Shown here: positions 54,830-64,000 of the stretch, piece after piece
Numbering within the stretch: the first letter of the stretch is position 1
How the letters are laid out: the number at the start of each line of letters is the position of its first letter
Assembly (NCBI RefSeq): GCF_035046485.1
Contig: NC_085138.1
Span: forward strand, 326,116,129-326,180,128
DNA from: Aedes albopictus
Lineage: Eukaryota > Arthropoda > Insecta > Diptera > Culicidae
Direction of reading: 5' to 3'
Length of the DNA: 64,000 nucleotides
The notes under the pieces: generated by a model
What the model saw: only the letters and a program-made list of their open reading frames with translations
The model's database searches: none
What the model was told of the DNA's origin: nothing
Made by a program: the position numbers and the translations under genes

Positions 54830-55890
54830 TCCGGGTATCTACTCCAACTAAACTAACCGCCATCTTGAACATTGAGACACCATCTTGGATGTTCTGGTAC
54901 TCATTTTTGGACTCTGCACCTAAAATTACATGAAATAGTCGCCGTATTGAATTTTGGCATGTCGTTCATGATTTTCTGGTTACCAGTTTTGGACAAAGAC
55001 CGGCATTCTTCCCCATTCAAACTATAGTCATATTGCAGACCTTGTGAAACAGCGCACAGCTTGGGTTTTCTGATTACAAATTTTGAATTCTGGACATATT
55101 TTCATACAAAATACAGTATCGGACAAAAAAAAATGCACCAAAGCCGTTTTCCCATACAAACTACTCAACTTCAGATTGCCATATCTCTGTTATTTCTCAA
55201 GCGACTGTTTTCATTTTTCTGTGACGAACTACAAAGCATTTCAATTTTCAAAATATTTTGAAAAAGTTCTGTAATATCTATTGATACAAAAGTTACAGAT
55301 AGGTTGAATTTTGACAATAAAAATGCACCAAGACATGAAGTTCAATAACAAAAAACGGTTACGTCATATCATTATGTTGTCTTCGGCAAATATGTGTGAT
55401 GACGAATAAATTAGCTGAAGAGACCAACATTATTTGACTTCAGCATTTTTAGAAATAAGATAATTTGTCTTGGTGCATTTTTATTGTCAAAATACAACCG
55501 TCTGTAACTATTACATCAATAGCTCTCACCGTACTTTTTCAATAGTTTTTAAAAATTAAAACGTTTTGCAGTTCGACACAGAAAAATGAAAACAGTCGCT
55601 TGAGAGATGACTGAGATGTGGCAATCTGAAGTTGACTAGTTTGTATGGGAAAACGGCTTTGGTGTATTTTTATTGTCCGATACTGTATGCCCATAATGCA
55701 AGAATTAAAAATCCTATAAAATAGGCACTAACTTGAATACTGGGCCATTATCTTGGACTTTGGACCGCTATCTTGGATACTCTGGTGGACTCCGAACATA
55801 TTTCCCATACCAAATACACTTATTTTGCATAGTTTTAGAGCTCAAAATTCCTTAAAACAGCCACCATCTTCTGTAGACGCGATCAAATTC
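54830..55890 (+). repeat. CCATCTTGG repeat module
   Basis: Imperfect repetition of sentences with GCCATCTTGG, TTTTGGACTC, CCCCATACCAAATA and AGTTTTAGAGC, as at 1200-2950. Interrupted by the foldback at 55114-55685. Confidence 0.7.
55114..55685. mobile_element. Foldback MITE, TA-flanked (Tc1/mariner-like)
   Basis: 572 bp. Ends CAGTATCGGACAA and TTGTCCGATACTG with about 200-bp arms (CAAAGCCGTTTTCCCATAC and inverse). TA on each side. No transposase. Confidence 0.8.
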
Positions 55891-55959
55891 TTATTTTTCC
55901 ATTCAACGTTGACCCATCCTGCTATAAATTTACACCTTAGGAATCTGAAATGGTACGAT

Positions 55960-58330
55960 TTGATGAGATCGCTTTAGTTTTGTCTATATTTTGTTCTCAT
56001 ATATGAGGACTTAGACCTATTCGTCACTGTTGTTCATACCTTATGTTTATAAGGCCATTAAACAAAGCCACGATTTAATTTTTCACATGAACGTTGGTTC
56101 TGCTACACAACAGCTAGTCTCTAATGTGATCTTAGGCTATTTTCTTGCTAACCGTTCATTAGATTATCAAAGAATCTGCGATCTGATGTGTCGTATGTAT
56201 GGGTTTGGTTCATTTTTATATTTGGTAATTTCCGGTGGGATAGCCGGATCTGATTCCATTAGTCATGGACCATGACACTACCGGTTGTCCCAATTATGGT
56301 CTGAGAATATTTTATTGCTATTTATTCACCTTTACCTAATCACCGCGATTTGATATATCGCATGAATGGGTTTGCTTCTCTTTTACTTCTAACCACTTTC
56401 GAAGCTTTTTTTTTAATTTTTATTTATGTGTATTTTAACTTTCTACACTCACTTTCGAAGCCACAGCTGAACCCGCAACACTACCGGGAATCTAATGTGG
56501 TCTGACCCTATTTTTCCATCAGGTTGTCGATAAGTCGTGATCAGTCTTGTTAGAGATCACAGTCATTTGAACCTTTTCGTCGATATTCGGCCTCCTTTGT
56601 CTCCGACATTCGCAACACAAGCAATCAAACTACTGTTCGAAACAAAAATGTCAAACGAATGCACTTCACCACAATAGCGGCTTCGGGAGACGGTTCGGCT
56701 TGTGTTATTCCTGTCCTCTTCCATAATAAGAGCTATGTTGCCCATCTGTGTGTCGTATTCAATGCAACATGCAATAATAAACTAATATTAACATTCATAA
56801 TCGGAATTGGCTGAAAATCTATGCGTAAAGCTAGAATTAGACACATGTCATCGTGTCAGATGACATTGATTTGACCCTTTTTTATGTTTATTGATCTTCG
56901 TTCTACTGCTCGTGATGTGTGTAGGTAAGATGTAACGATAGCGCACGAATGTAACAAAGCCGACTGACACCCGACTGCGGCAACGAAATGAAGGTAGTAA
57001 AAAGTGTCGAATTTTTACAAGACTGGTCGTGATTTGATGTACCGCATCCATGGGTTTGGTTAAATTTTACATTTTACTACCCGGATCTGATTCCGGGTAA
57101 CTACCGGCTGAACCAAATATGGTCTAACATTATTGTCTTGTTAACTGCTCATCGGTTGACCAAAAACGCTGCAAATTGAAGGTGTCACATGCAGGGTTTG
57201 ACAATTTCGACGGGACCAGTTGTCTTTAGTGTGACGTAAGGCTATTTTCTAGCTAACTGTTCATCAGGTTATCGCAAAAGCCACGATTTGATGTGTGATG
57301 ATGTGATGCCTAGATTTGGTTTACTTTTACATTTGGCCTCTTCCAGCCACTCAAAACCGATTCCGAAATACTTGCTGGCCGTTCATTAGGTAATCTAAAA
57401 AGCCGCTATTTGATGTGACGCATGTACGGGTTTGTTTCTCTTTCAGATTTAACCACTTCGGCGGGAACCCCGGAACGGGTTCCGGAACACTACTGGTTCA
57501 GATATGGTCTGAGATGGTTTTCCTGCTTATTGTCCATCAGGTCATCGAAAATGCCGTGGTTTGATGTGTCGCATGCATGGGTTTGGTTCAATTGTATATT
57601 TGGCCACTTCCAGCGGGACGCCTAGAACCGGTTTCGGAACACTACCGGTTCAGATATGATCTGAGACTATTTTCCTGCTTACCGCTCATCAGGTTATCGA
57701 AAATGCCGTGGTTTGATGTGCCGCATGCATGGGTTTGGTTCAATTGTATATTTGGCCACTTCCAGCGGGACGCCTAGAACCGGTTGTGGAACACTACCGG
57801 TTCAGATATGGTCTGAGATGATTTTCCTGCGCATTATCCATCAGGTCAACGAAAATGCCATGGTTTGATGTGTCGCATGCATGGGTTTGGTTCAATTGTA
57901 TTTTTGACCACTTCCAGTGGAACGCCTAGAATCGGTTCCGGAACACTACCGGTTCAGATATGGTCTGAGACTATTTTCCTACTAACCGTTCATCAGCTTA
58001 TCGAATAAGCCGCTATTTGATGTGTCGCATGTATGAGTGTGGTACACTTTTATATTTGACCACTTCCGGCGGGACACCTGGAACCGGTTCCGGGACACTG
58101 AGACTATTTTCCTACTAATCGTTCATCAGGTTAATGAAAAAGCCGCTATTTGATATGTCGCATGCATGGGTTTGTAGCATTTTAATATTTGACCACTTCC
58201 GGCGGGACACTCGGAGCCGGTTCCGGGACACTACCGGTTCAGATATGGTCTGAGACTATTTTCTTGCTTACCGTTGATCAGATTATCGAAAAAGCCGCGG
58301 TTTGATGTGTCGCATGCATGGGTTTGTAGC
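55960..58330 (+). repeat. 152-bp satellite array
   Basis: CGAAAATGCC-type starts at 57546, 57698, 57850 and 58002 are each 152 bp apart; the next interval is 133 bp (a 19-bp deletion), then 152 again. Each unit has TTTGATGTGTCGCATGCATG, CACTTCCAGCGGGACGCC and ACACTACCGGTTCAGATATG. Units become more diverged toward 56 kb. Confidence 0.85.
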
Positions 58331-58439
58331 ATTTTCATAACTCCGGAACGGCTGGACCGATTCGAACCATTTTCAATAGGAAACAATGGGACCAGATTCC
58401 GCGTCGAATGAACCATCGGTCATTAAAATCGGTTGAGGT

Positions 58440-58621
58440 TTACTGCCAAAAAGTGATGTGAGTTTTTTTGTACACACACATACACACATACATACACAAA
58501 CACACACATACATACACACACACAGACATCACCTCAATTCGTCGAGCTGAGTCGATTGGTATATGTGACTCGACCCTCCGGGCCTTCTATCAAAAAGTCG
58601 TTTTTGGAGTGAACATATAGC
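58440..58621 (+). repeat. Family 3' module with CA/TACA microsatellite
   Basis: GTGAGTTTTTTTGTACACAC, CA/CATA repeats to about 58530, then TCAATTCGTCGAGCTGAGTC, GATTGGTATATGTGACTCG and CCCTCCGGGCC. Equivalent modules are at 9980 and 33470. Confidence 0.75.
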
Positions 58622-58837
58622 TGTAGGGTTCATACCAGCATTAGTTTGTAGGGTTTGTATTAAGTGTGTAATAAATGCCGATAGGGTTGTTAGGCATGAG
58701 CGTGTAGTGTGTGACAGGAGGTGTGTGTTTCGGGAGAGCGATGGGATCGAAGAACTAGAGACGGTGCGTGTAATCGGTGGTCTCGAATCCGAGTAAGTTT
58801 GGCCGCTGCGGATGTCCTTCCTGACTGGGACCCTACA
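58622..58837 (+). repeat. 5' LTR of LARD-like element
   Basis: 216 bp; no difference seen from 62981-63196. Confidence 0.92.
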
Positions 58838-58839
58838 TC

Positions 58840-58855
58840 TGGCGACGAGGATGGG
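58840..58855 (+). promoter_or_regulatory. Primer binding site, tRNA-Ser type
   Basis: TGGCGACGAGGATGGG, complement of a 3' end CCCATCCTCGTCGCCA. Confidence 0.7.
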
Positions 58856-59264
58856 ATGGACATTCGCATTTGCGGTGGGTGCATTTTTTTTGTGAGTCGG
58901 TTTGCAGTTAATTTGTTTTGGATTTTGGTTGCAGGGAAGGTTTTTAGCAAATGATGAAAGAGAAAGAGGTGGCAACAATTTGCTCGACAATTTGTGATGT
59001 TTGCAGTGTGAGTATGTTAGAGGATTGGGTGATTAATGACGTCACTGTTTTGGAAGTAGGAGAGCATAAAGATGCTTCCGGTGGGTCGGTTGTTGTTGCT
59101 TTCGGTAAGTAGGATGTGGCATACGTAGCATGTGAGGGACACCTGTTTGGAAGATTTTCATAGTTGCGTTGTTGGGGAAAGAGAGATAAGAGAGTAGAGT
59201 GGAAATAAAGTGAAATTGGAGGAATTCTAGTGATTGGCGCCAATGCGGGAATTGTTCTGTTTTG

Positions 59265-59640
59265 TGACCGTGGCGGGTCGTCGGTCTTGAGCACAATTTC
59301 GATCGTGGCGGGGAGCCGATCACTGGAAGAACTGAGACCGTTGCGGGTGCCGGTCAAAGGATGATCGTGGCGGGAGCCGATCAAAACAACAGTTGTGACC
59401 GTTGCGGGTGCCGGTCAAAGATGATCGTGGCGGGAGCCGATCAAAACAACAGTTGTGACCGTTGCGGGTGCCGGTCAAAGCTAAAAGATGATCGTGGCGG
59501 GAGCCGATCAAAAGAATTGTGACCGTTGCGGGTGCCGGTCAAAAGATGGTCGTGGCGGGTTGCCGATCATAGAAGAAGATGTGACCGTAGCGGGTTGCCG
59601 GTCAAAATAAAAAAAATTAAGCCGTGGTGGGTTCCCGGTT
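59265..59640 (+). repeat. Minisatellite in LARD leader
   Basis: Alternating GACCGTTGCGGGTGCCGGTC and GATCGTGGCGGGAGCCGATC words, each itself an imperfect hairpin, repeated about six times with a period near 57 bp. Confidence 0.8.
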
Positions 59641-62600
59641 GATGAATATACAGTGGATGAGTAGTTTGCACGTGGATGGGAAAAAGGTAATGTGTTCTTC
59701 TATGTATCATGTCTTCACAGATACTGCAAGCGAGGTTCTTGAGAACTAACTAATAATTCCATGGTTTATGAACACCTTAGAGAGGGCAGTATACCTTGAT
59801 GATTTCGGAGGAGTGGTTTGGCGGCTCATGATTGTATTTGTGTCGCCGAACTATATTGTCGATGTGAATACTGCATGGATTCCCCGAGTGATACTTCGCT
59901 AGCGATTAGCCTCGAGGGTCACGACTTCGACCCGATTAGCGAAGCTGAATTTCAGCAAAAGAATGGGAGAGGAAGCGGAGCTCTGTTGTCCACACTCTAC
60001 GCAGGAGCTGATAAGAAATCTGCAAGCAAGCGTGATGGAACCTCGAATGGAACTTAGAAGAACATCGCTAAAGAGCTAGGCCCAGTACTCGATGGAAATT
60101 TGACCAGGTCATAGGTTGGGGCAATGACAAGGAGTCGTCAAAGATGGAGATCTTTCCCGTTGGCCTTTGTGTTAACGTGGGCGCACTGTATTGAAAATAG
60201 TAACTAGAAAGATATAACTTTGACAATAGGGTCCTAAAATTAAAGACGAAATCTCGCTTACATTGAATAATAAGATCAAGCATGGTATTCCAATCGGAAT
60301 TGTACTTTACTCGAACTTGAAAAACAAAGGAATAATAAGAAAATTCGAAATAAGAAAAATGGTAAATAGTTCTACTTTGACATTTGAGGTCAACCTTGTG
60401 TGACTGAGCTCGACATTTTTCGCACTGGGATTTCAAAAATGTTCCTATCTGACATACACGGTGAAAAAAAATCACTCAAAGTATGTGTTATAAGCTAGGG
60501 ACGAGAGAAAAGGCTAAAAAAATAAAAATTATATATTTTCAACTACGGTTAATAAAAACGTCAAAAAATGAGTAAATATGTACTCTTGAACCATATATTG
60601 TGGTTTAAAACAAGAATCCCGATAGGACTTTAGGAGCCTATTGAGTGAACAGACTGCTTGCTAGTGAGACAATTTCTCGTGGCTTGCAGGAATCTGGAAG
60701 CAGCTGTCTAGGCTTATACTTGGAAACAAAGTAGTGTTTTCGAGAGTCATCTTAAGGCAAGAGAATTCCGGAAATTGTTTATTCTACATTTTGTAAAGGT
60801 TTCTGGTCTAGCTTCTGGTATAGAAGAAGAACTTCTCATCAGTTTCGAATATGTTATGGAATAGTTGATTGACACAGTTACAGGCATTTAAAGTTAGATA
60901 GTTTGATCAGTGAGCTCCATTAAGGGGAAAGTCAGTAAAGACGAAATGTGCTCTTGACGCAGGAGTCAGAAAAACTTATTTTCATGGCAACTCTGCCAGA
61001 TTGGTAATATGCTCAATTCGATTTATACGAAGGATAAATAACACGTGGGTATGCAATACAAAATGGGGGTTGTTAAATACCTTAAAAAACATATTTTGTG
61101 GAACAAATTCAAGTTCACTACCATTCATTTTATGGTGTTTTATTATTGAAATCTCTGGTGCTATTGATAGTACACGTATTGCAGTTCCAGTACGGTTTTT
61201 TCAGCAGGAAAATAGATAATTATATGATTTGTTGTTCAACAATAGAATTTATTTTAACTCGATGGTAGCATTTAATGATGTAATTGAAAATTTTGTCGGG
61301 GTACACACGAGGTATACGAGCTGGTGAATATTGTGTACCCAAAACTTGGAGTTCAGAACAACATGATTATTGTCGCTACTTCTTAGTCTTTTGGATCGGT
61401 CTATGATATCAATGCTAGAAATTTCAAAGTAAGTAGGATGAGAGGAGTCCAAATTGACGAAGTTCGGTTTTGGTTACCTTTTTGGTCTGGATTGGACATC
61501 AATGATGTTATCAGAGTGAGTTGTTGAGGGTCTTGAAGTACAGTTTTACCATAAGCTGGCTGCTGGAGTAGAAATGAAAATGTCATGAATTTTGTATGAC
61601 CGGTTGAGTGGAATAAATGATGATAGCCTGAGTGAAGCCTAATAGGTCATTGGGCATGTTGTACAGAGGTTCTTGTGAGGCTTATCTCTTCTGTGACAGT
61701 AGAGTAGTTTTGTATGCGGATTTTTGATTTTTGTGGTGTTCCGTGGAATTGTGTATATCTGTCAGAAGGTGGGAGTACAAAATCTCAATTTATTCAATAT
61801 TCTCTCGTTAAGTTTGTGTGGTCTTACATAGTAATTTGTTTATCGACTAGACAAGTACACTAAAAGGCTCCTGTTTACTTATTATCCAATGGATATTATC
61901 ATACAGAGAGGTTTATTGAGTGTTACGAGGAGTGTTATCCATTGGCAAAAATGGGTGGATCCGAGAAGTGTGATTTGAAAAAGATGAATTAAGTAACTGC
62001 TCACGCACTGCTGGGAACAGTCTAAAAAGGGAATAGGTCTGGCGTTCAGTTTGAATAGGTCGAATCTACATAGGTATCACAGCAAACTTAGGACCTATTA
62101 GAATCGAACGTCTGAGTTCATGTAGTTTCTGCAATTAAATTTGGATGGTTTATTAAATACAAAATTATGTGTTGAAGTAGATGACAGAATATATTCTGGC
62201 CAGCTGTTTGTATGTACGAGTTCGAGTAGGGAATAGCGTATGCAGAACTTATTTTTATGAATTTAAGGAGTTTCTACCAATATGTTGGTATGTGCGGATA
62301 GTTATCACCGCTGATTGCGCTGATGTGCTCAATGTGACGGCTTGATAATGAGTCTACGTTTAGATAAACTTGCTATGCTCTGAAAGAAAATGTTTTTGGT
62401 GATTTAAGTTGTGCGGATCTAAGGTTGACTCAGAAGATGATCTGATCTAAAGAAGTGACCAGAGGCTAAAAAATGTATAAACACAGTCAGATTTTTTGTG
62501 CTTTGAAAAGTTTATGTTGTATACTTTGGGTAGGGTTTTGCAAATGCGTATAGTTATGGAAGAATTTTGACAGAAAATTCATGAGAAATTGATCAAATTG

Positions 62601-62965
62601 CCGCCAAAACAGACGTATCGTATACTATGTGTTCCAGACAGTTCCACGATTTATGCACGTCCGACTAGGTAGAAGTTTGAATTATATTTTCACTTTTGAA
62701 TAGCAGAATTGTTCATTCAGTAGTTAGGGCACATACAGCGAAATATATGGCAACGGTTCTAAGTGGAGGGAGAGGGTTCACATGGCAAGCATCAGGTGTG
62801 GTTGGCTATTACAAGAAATTGTGGTTTTGTCAATTATGGTGTTCACGTCAACCATGGAAGCATATTTGTGTACTAAAAAACAGTTGAAAAAAAAATAAAT
62901 AAAATTATTCTCACAGGGTGGGCAAATGCCATTGGGAAGATGAGTAATCCTGAACCTGTTTATTT

Positions 62966-62980
62966 AAAGAAGGATGGGGG
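62966..62980 (+). promoter_or_regulatory. Polypurine tract of LARD-like element
   Basis: AAAGAAGGATGGGGG adjoins the 3' LTR. Confidence 0.75.
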
Positions 62981-63196
62981 TGTAGGGTTCATACCAGCAT
63001 TAGTTTGTAGGGTTTGTATTAAGTGTGTAATAAATGCCGATAGGGTTGTTAGGCATGAGCGTGTAGTGTGTGACAGGAGGTGTGTGTTTCGGGAGAGCGA
63101 TGGGATCGAAGAACTAGAGACGGTGCGTGTAATCGGTGGTCTCGAATCCGAGTAAGTTTGGCCGCTGCGGATGTCCTTCCTGACTGGGACCCTACA
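62981..63196 (+). repeat. 3' LTR of LARD-like element
   Basis: 216 bp, followed by TSD ATAGC. Confidence 0.92.
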
Positions 63197-63349
63197 ATAG
63201 CCTTTCCAGTACACTTAGTGTACGAGAAAGGCAAAACACCGCTAACTTTGGAGTTTCGACCCTTAAGATTCCGATTCCGACAACAGCATTCGAACTCTCG
63301 CAGTTGTCATAATGTTTTATCGAAACCATAGGATTAATTAAAAATAGGG

Positions 63350-63714
63350 TATTAGTTCCCTTATTAAGCATGTGGCTTTTTTTCAATCCTACTAAAACAA
63401 GAGAATGAAGCACTGTTTGTTTTGTTTCATATTTTGAGCACGCATGAAACCAAAAAGAACGGAATCAATCGGTGCCGTAATCGCTTGTTTTCGAAAGGAG
63501 GCATCCATAAAGTACGTCACGCTTAGAGGGGGGAGAGGGGTTCTGAAAAGTGTGACAAGCAATGTGTTGTATAGGTTACCCGTATGAGTATAGGAAAAAC
63601 CCGTACGAACGGGGGAGGGGGGTTGAAAATTCCCATTTTTAGCGTGACGTACTAAATGGATGCTCCATAGGATGAAATAGGGAGCGTGAGATTATTTATG
63701 GCACTAGTAACCTA
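63350..63714. mobile_element. Second copy of MITE TAGGGTATT, with nested MITE
   Basis: Matches 47966-48184 (GGTGCCGTAATCGCTTG and CATGTGGC regions) and is split at 63497-63666. Confidence 0.7.
63497..63666. mobile_element. MITE GGAGGCATCCATAAAGTACG, second copy
   Basis: About 170 bp, ends GGAGGCATCCATAAAGTACG and CTAAATGGATGCTCC, related to 35704-35860 with more substitutions. Confidence 0.75.
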
Positions 63715-63915
63715 TCTTAGAATCAAGTTAAATTTTCAACCAGTGTTTAAAATGTTTCAAAATAGAGACATATCATGTTTATAAGCATAATGTTTCATAC
63801 GTATTCCCACAGCTAATAACTATAGATAGTAAAGTAAACATAGATACGCGGACATCGCCGAGTAAAATGTTTCAAGCGTGTGAATAGTATTTTTCAAGAG
63901 TGCGGTGGCTGAATA

Positions 63916-63958
63916 TGACGTCATGCGTTCTATCTGTGTTGTTGGAATCATGACGTCA
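63916..63958. promoter_or_regulatory. Paired TGACGTCA palindromes
   Basis: TGACGTCA at 63916-63923 and 63951-63958, each in an ATGACGTCATGC context. These are CRE-type sites by sequence, with no gene seen next to them; 63715-64000 has no other feature. Confidence 0.3.
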
Positions 63959-64000
63959 TGCTCGTTTGGATACAGATTTTGACAGTTCGTTTGGATACAA

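Larger units (their letters stand above)
58622..63196 (+). mobile_element. Non-autonomous LTR retrotransposon (LARD-like)
   Basis: 4575 bp. LTRs of 216 bp (58622-58837 and 62981-63196, TGTAGGGTTC...GACCCTACA) read as identical; TSD ATAGC at 58617-58621 and 63197-63201. PBS TGGCGACGAGGATGGG two bases after the LTR matches the 3' end expected for a tRNA-Ser beginning GACGAGG. PPT AAAGAAGGATGGGGG before the 3' LTR. No gag, protease, RT or integrase frame in the 4.1-kb interior, so it must be moved by proteins of another element. Apart from the minisatellite at 59265 and a 79-codon ORF (59818-60057, unrecognised), the interior is featureless. Confidence 0.9.
54565..63232 (+). mobile_element. Long tandem-repeat (HINE/Helitron-like) element
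   Basis: 5' end TTAATCCACCTAGCGGTG then GCCTTTCTCGTGC (54588-54600). 3' end is the hairpin GCCTTTCCAGTACAC / GTGTACGAGAAAGGC (63200-63232), so the subterminal 5' sequence is the inverse of the hairpin arm. In between: CCATCTTGG module, foldback MITE, 152-bp satellite array, CA block, the TTCGTCGAGCTGAGTCG module, and an LTR element at 58622-63196. Without that guest it is about 4.1 kb. No Rep/helicase ORF is present. The Helitron/Helentron link is by architecture only. Confidence 0.55.

Noticed and set aside
55960..58330. Multi-copy gene family from ORFs in the 152-bp repeats
   Set aside because: ORFs are short, period 152 is not a multiple of 3 and the units are non-coding satellite.
58944..59384. 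146-codon antisense ORF in the LARD-like element
   Set aside because: Its first part is the translated minisatellite and the rest is low-complexity; opposite to the element's direction.

Overview
This is animal genomic DNA, most likely from a culicine mosquito (Aedes-like). The basis is spliced genes with short GT-AG introns beside one enormous intron, an insect R&R-type cuticular protein gene, and a dense load of LTR, non-LTR and MITE-type repeats of the kinds seen in mosquitoes. The species is inferred. No rRNA, CRISPR, operon or intact tRNA was seen.

Layout. 0.6-3.1 kb: a truncated tandem-repeat element carrying a foldback transposon. 3.8-4.5 kb: two small convergent gene pieces, a 96-aa two-exon ORF and a THAP zinc-finger exon. 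4.75-9.64 kb: a complete Ty3/gypsy element of mag type (104-bp LTRs, TSD CAAAC). Its 1309-codon polyprotein is continuous only if three short introns are removed. 9.65-10.7 kb: the 3' end of a tandem-repeat element, a MITE and a tRNA-derived SINE.

The main host gene is a plus-strand cuticular protein gene. It has ten well-supported exons from 13836 to 53697 and a possible first exon at 10899-10919. The second supported exon carries the chitin-binding R&R domain, and later exons encode Gly/Gln- and His/Gln-rich low-complexity protein. Intron 13939-49266 is 35.3 kb and almost wholly made of transposons: a broken RTE-like element holding a MITE that holds a young Ty1/copia element (identical 173-bp LTRs, intact 1331-aa ORF); a young mdg1/412-like Ty3/gypsy element (435-bp LTRs, gag, pol, small membrane-protein ORFs); and a nest between 33.7 and 46.9 kb. 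That nest contains a dead non-LTR element split by a MITE, a Foldback/MULE-like element with a 9-bp TSD, and two further TIR elements, some with their own insertions.

3' of the gene (54.6-63.2 kb) is a long element with matching subterminal repeat and terminal hairpin, a 'CCATCTTGG' module, a foldback MITE and a 152-bp satellite array. Inside its 3' hairpin region sits a 4.6-kb LTR element with identical 216-bp LTRs, PBS and PPT but no gag or pol. Further MITE copies fill the end of the window.

Three LTR elements have LTRs that read as identical by eye, so they inserted recently. Exact target-site duplications (TSDs) and restored reading frames allow much of the insertion order to be read directly.
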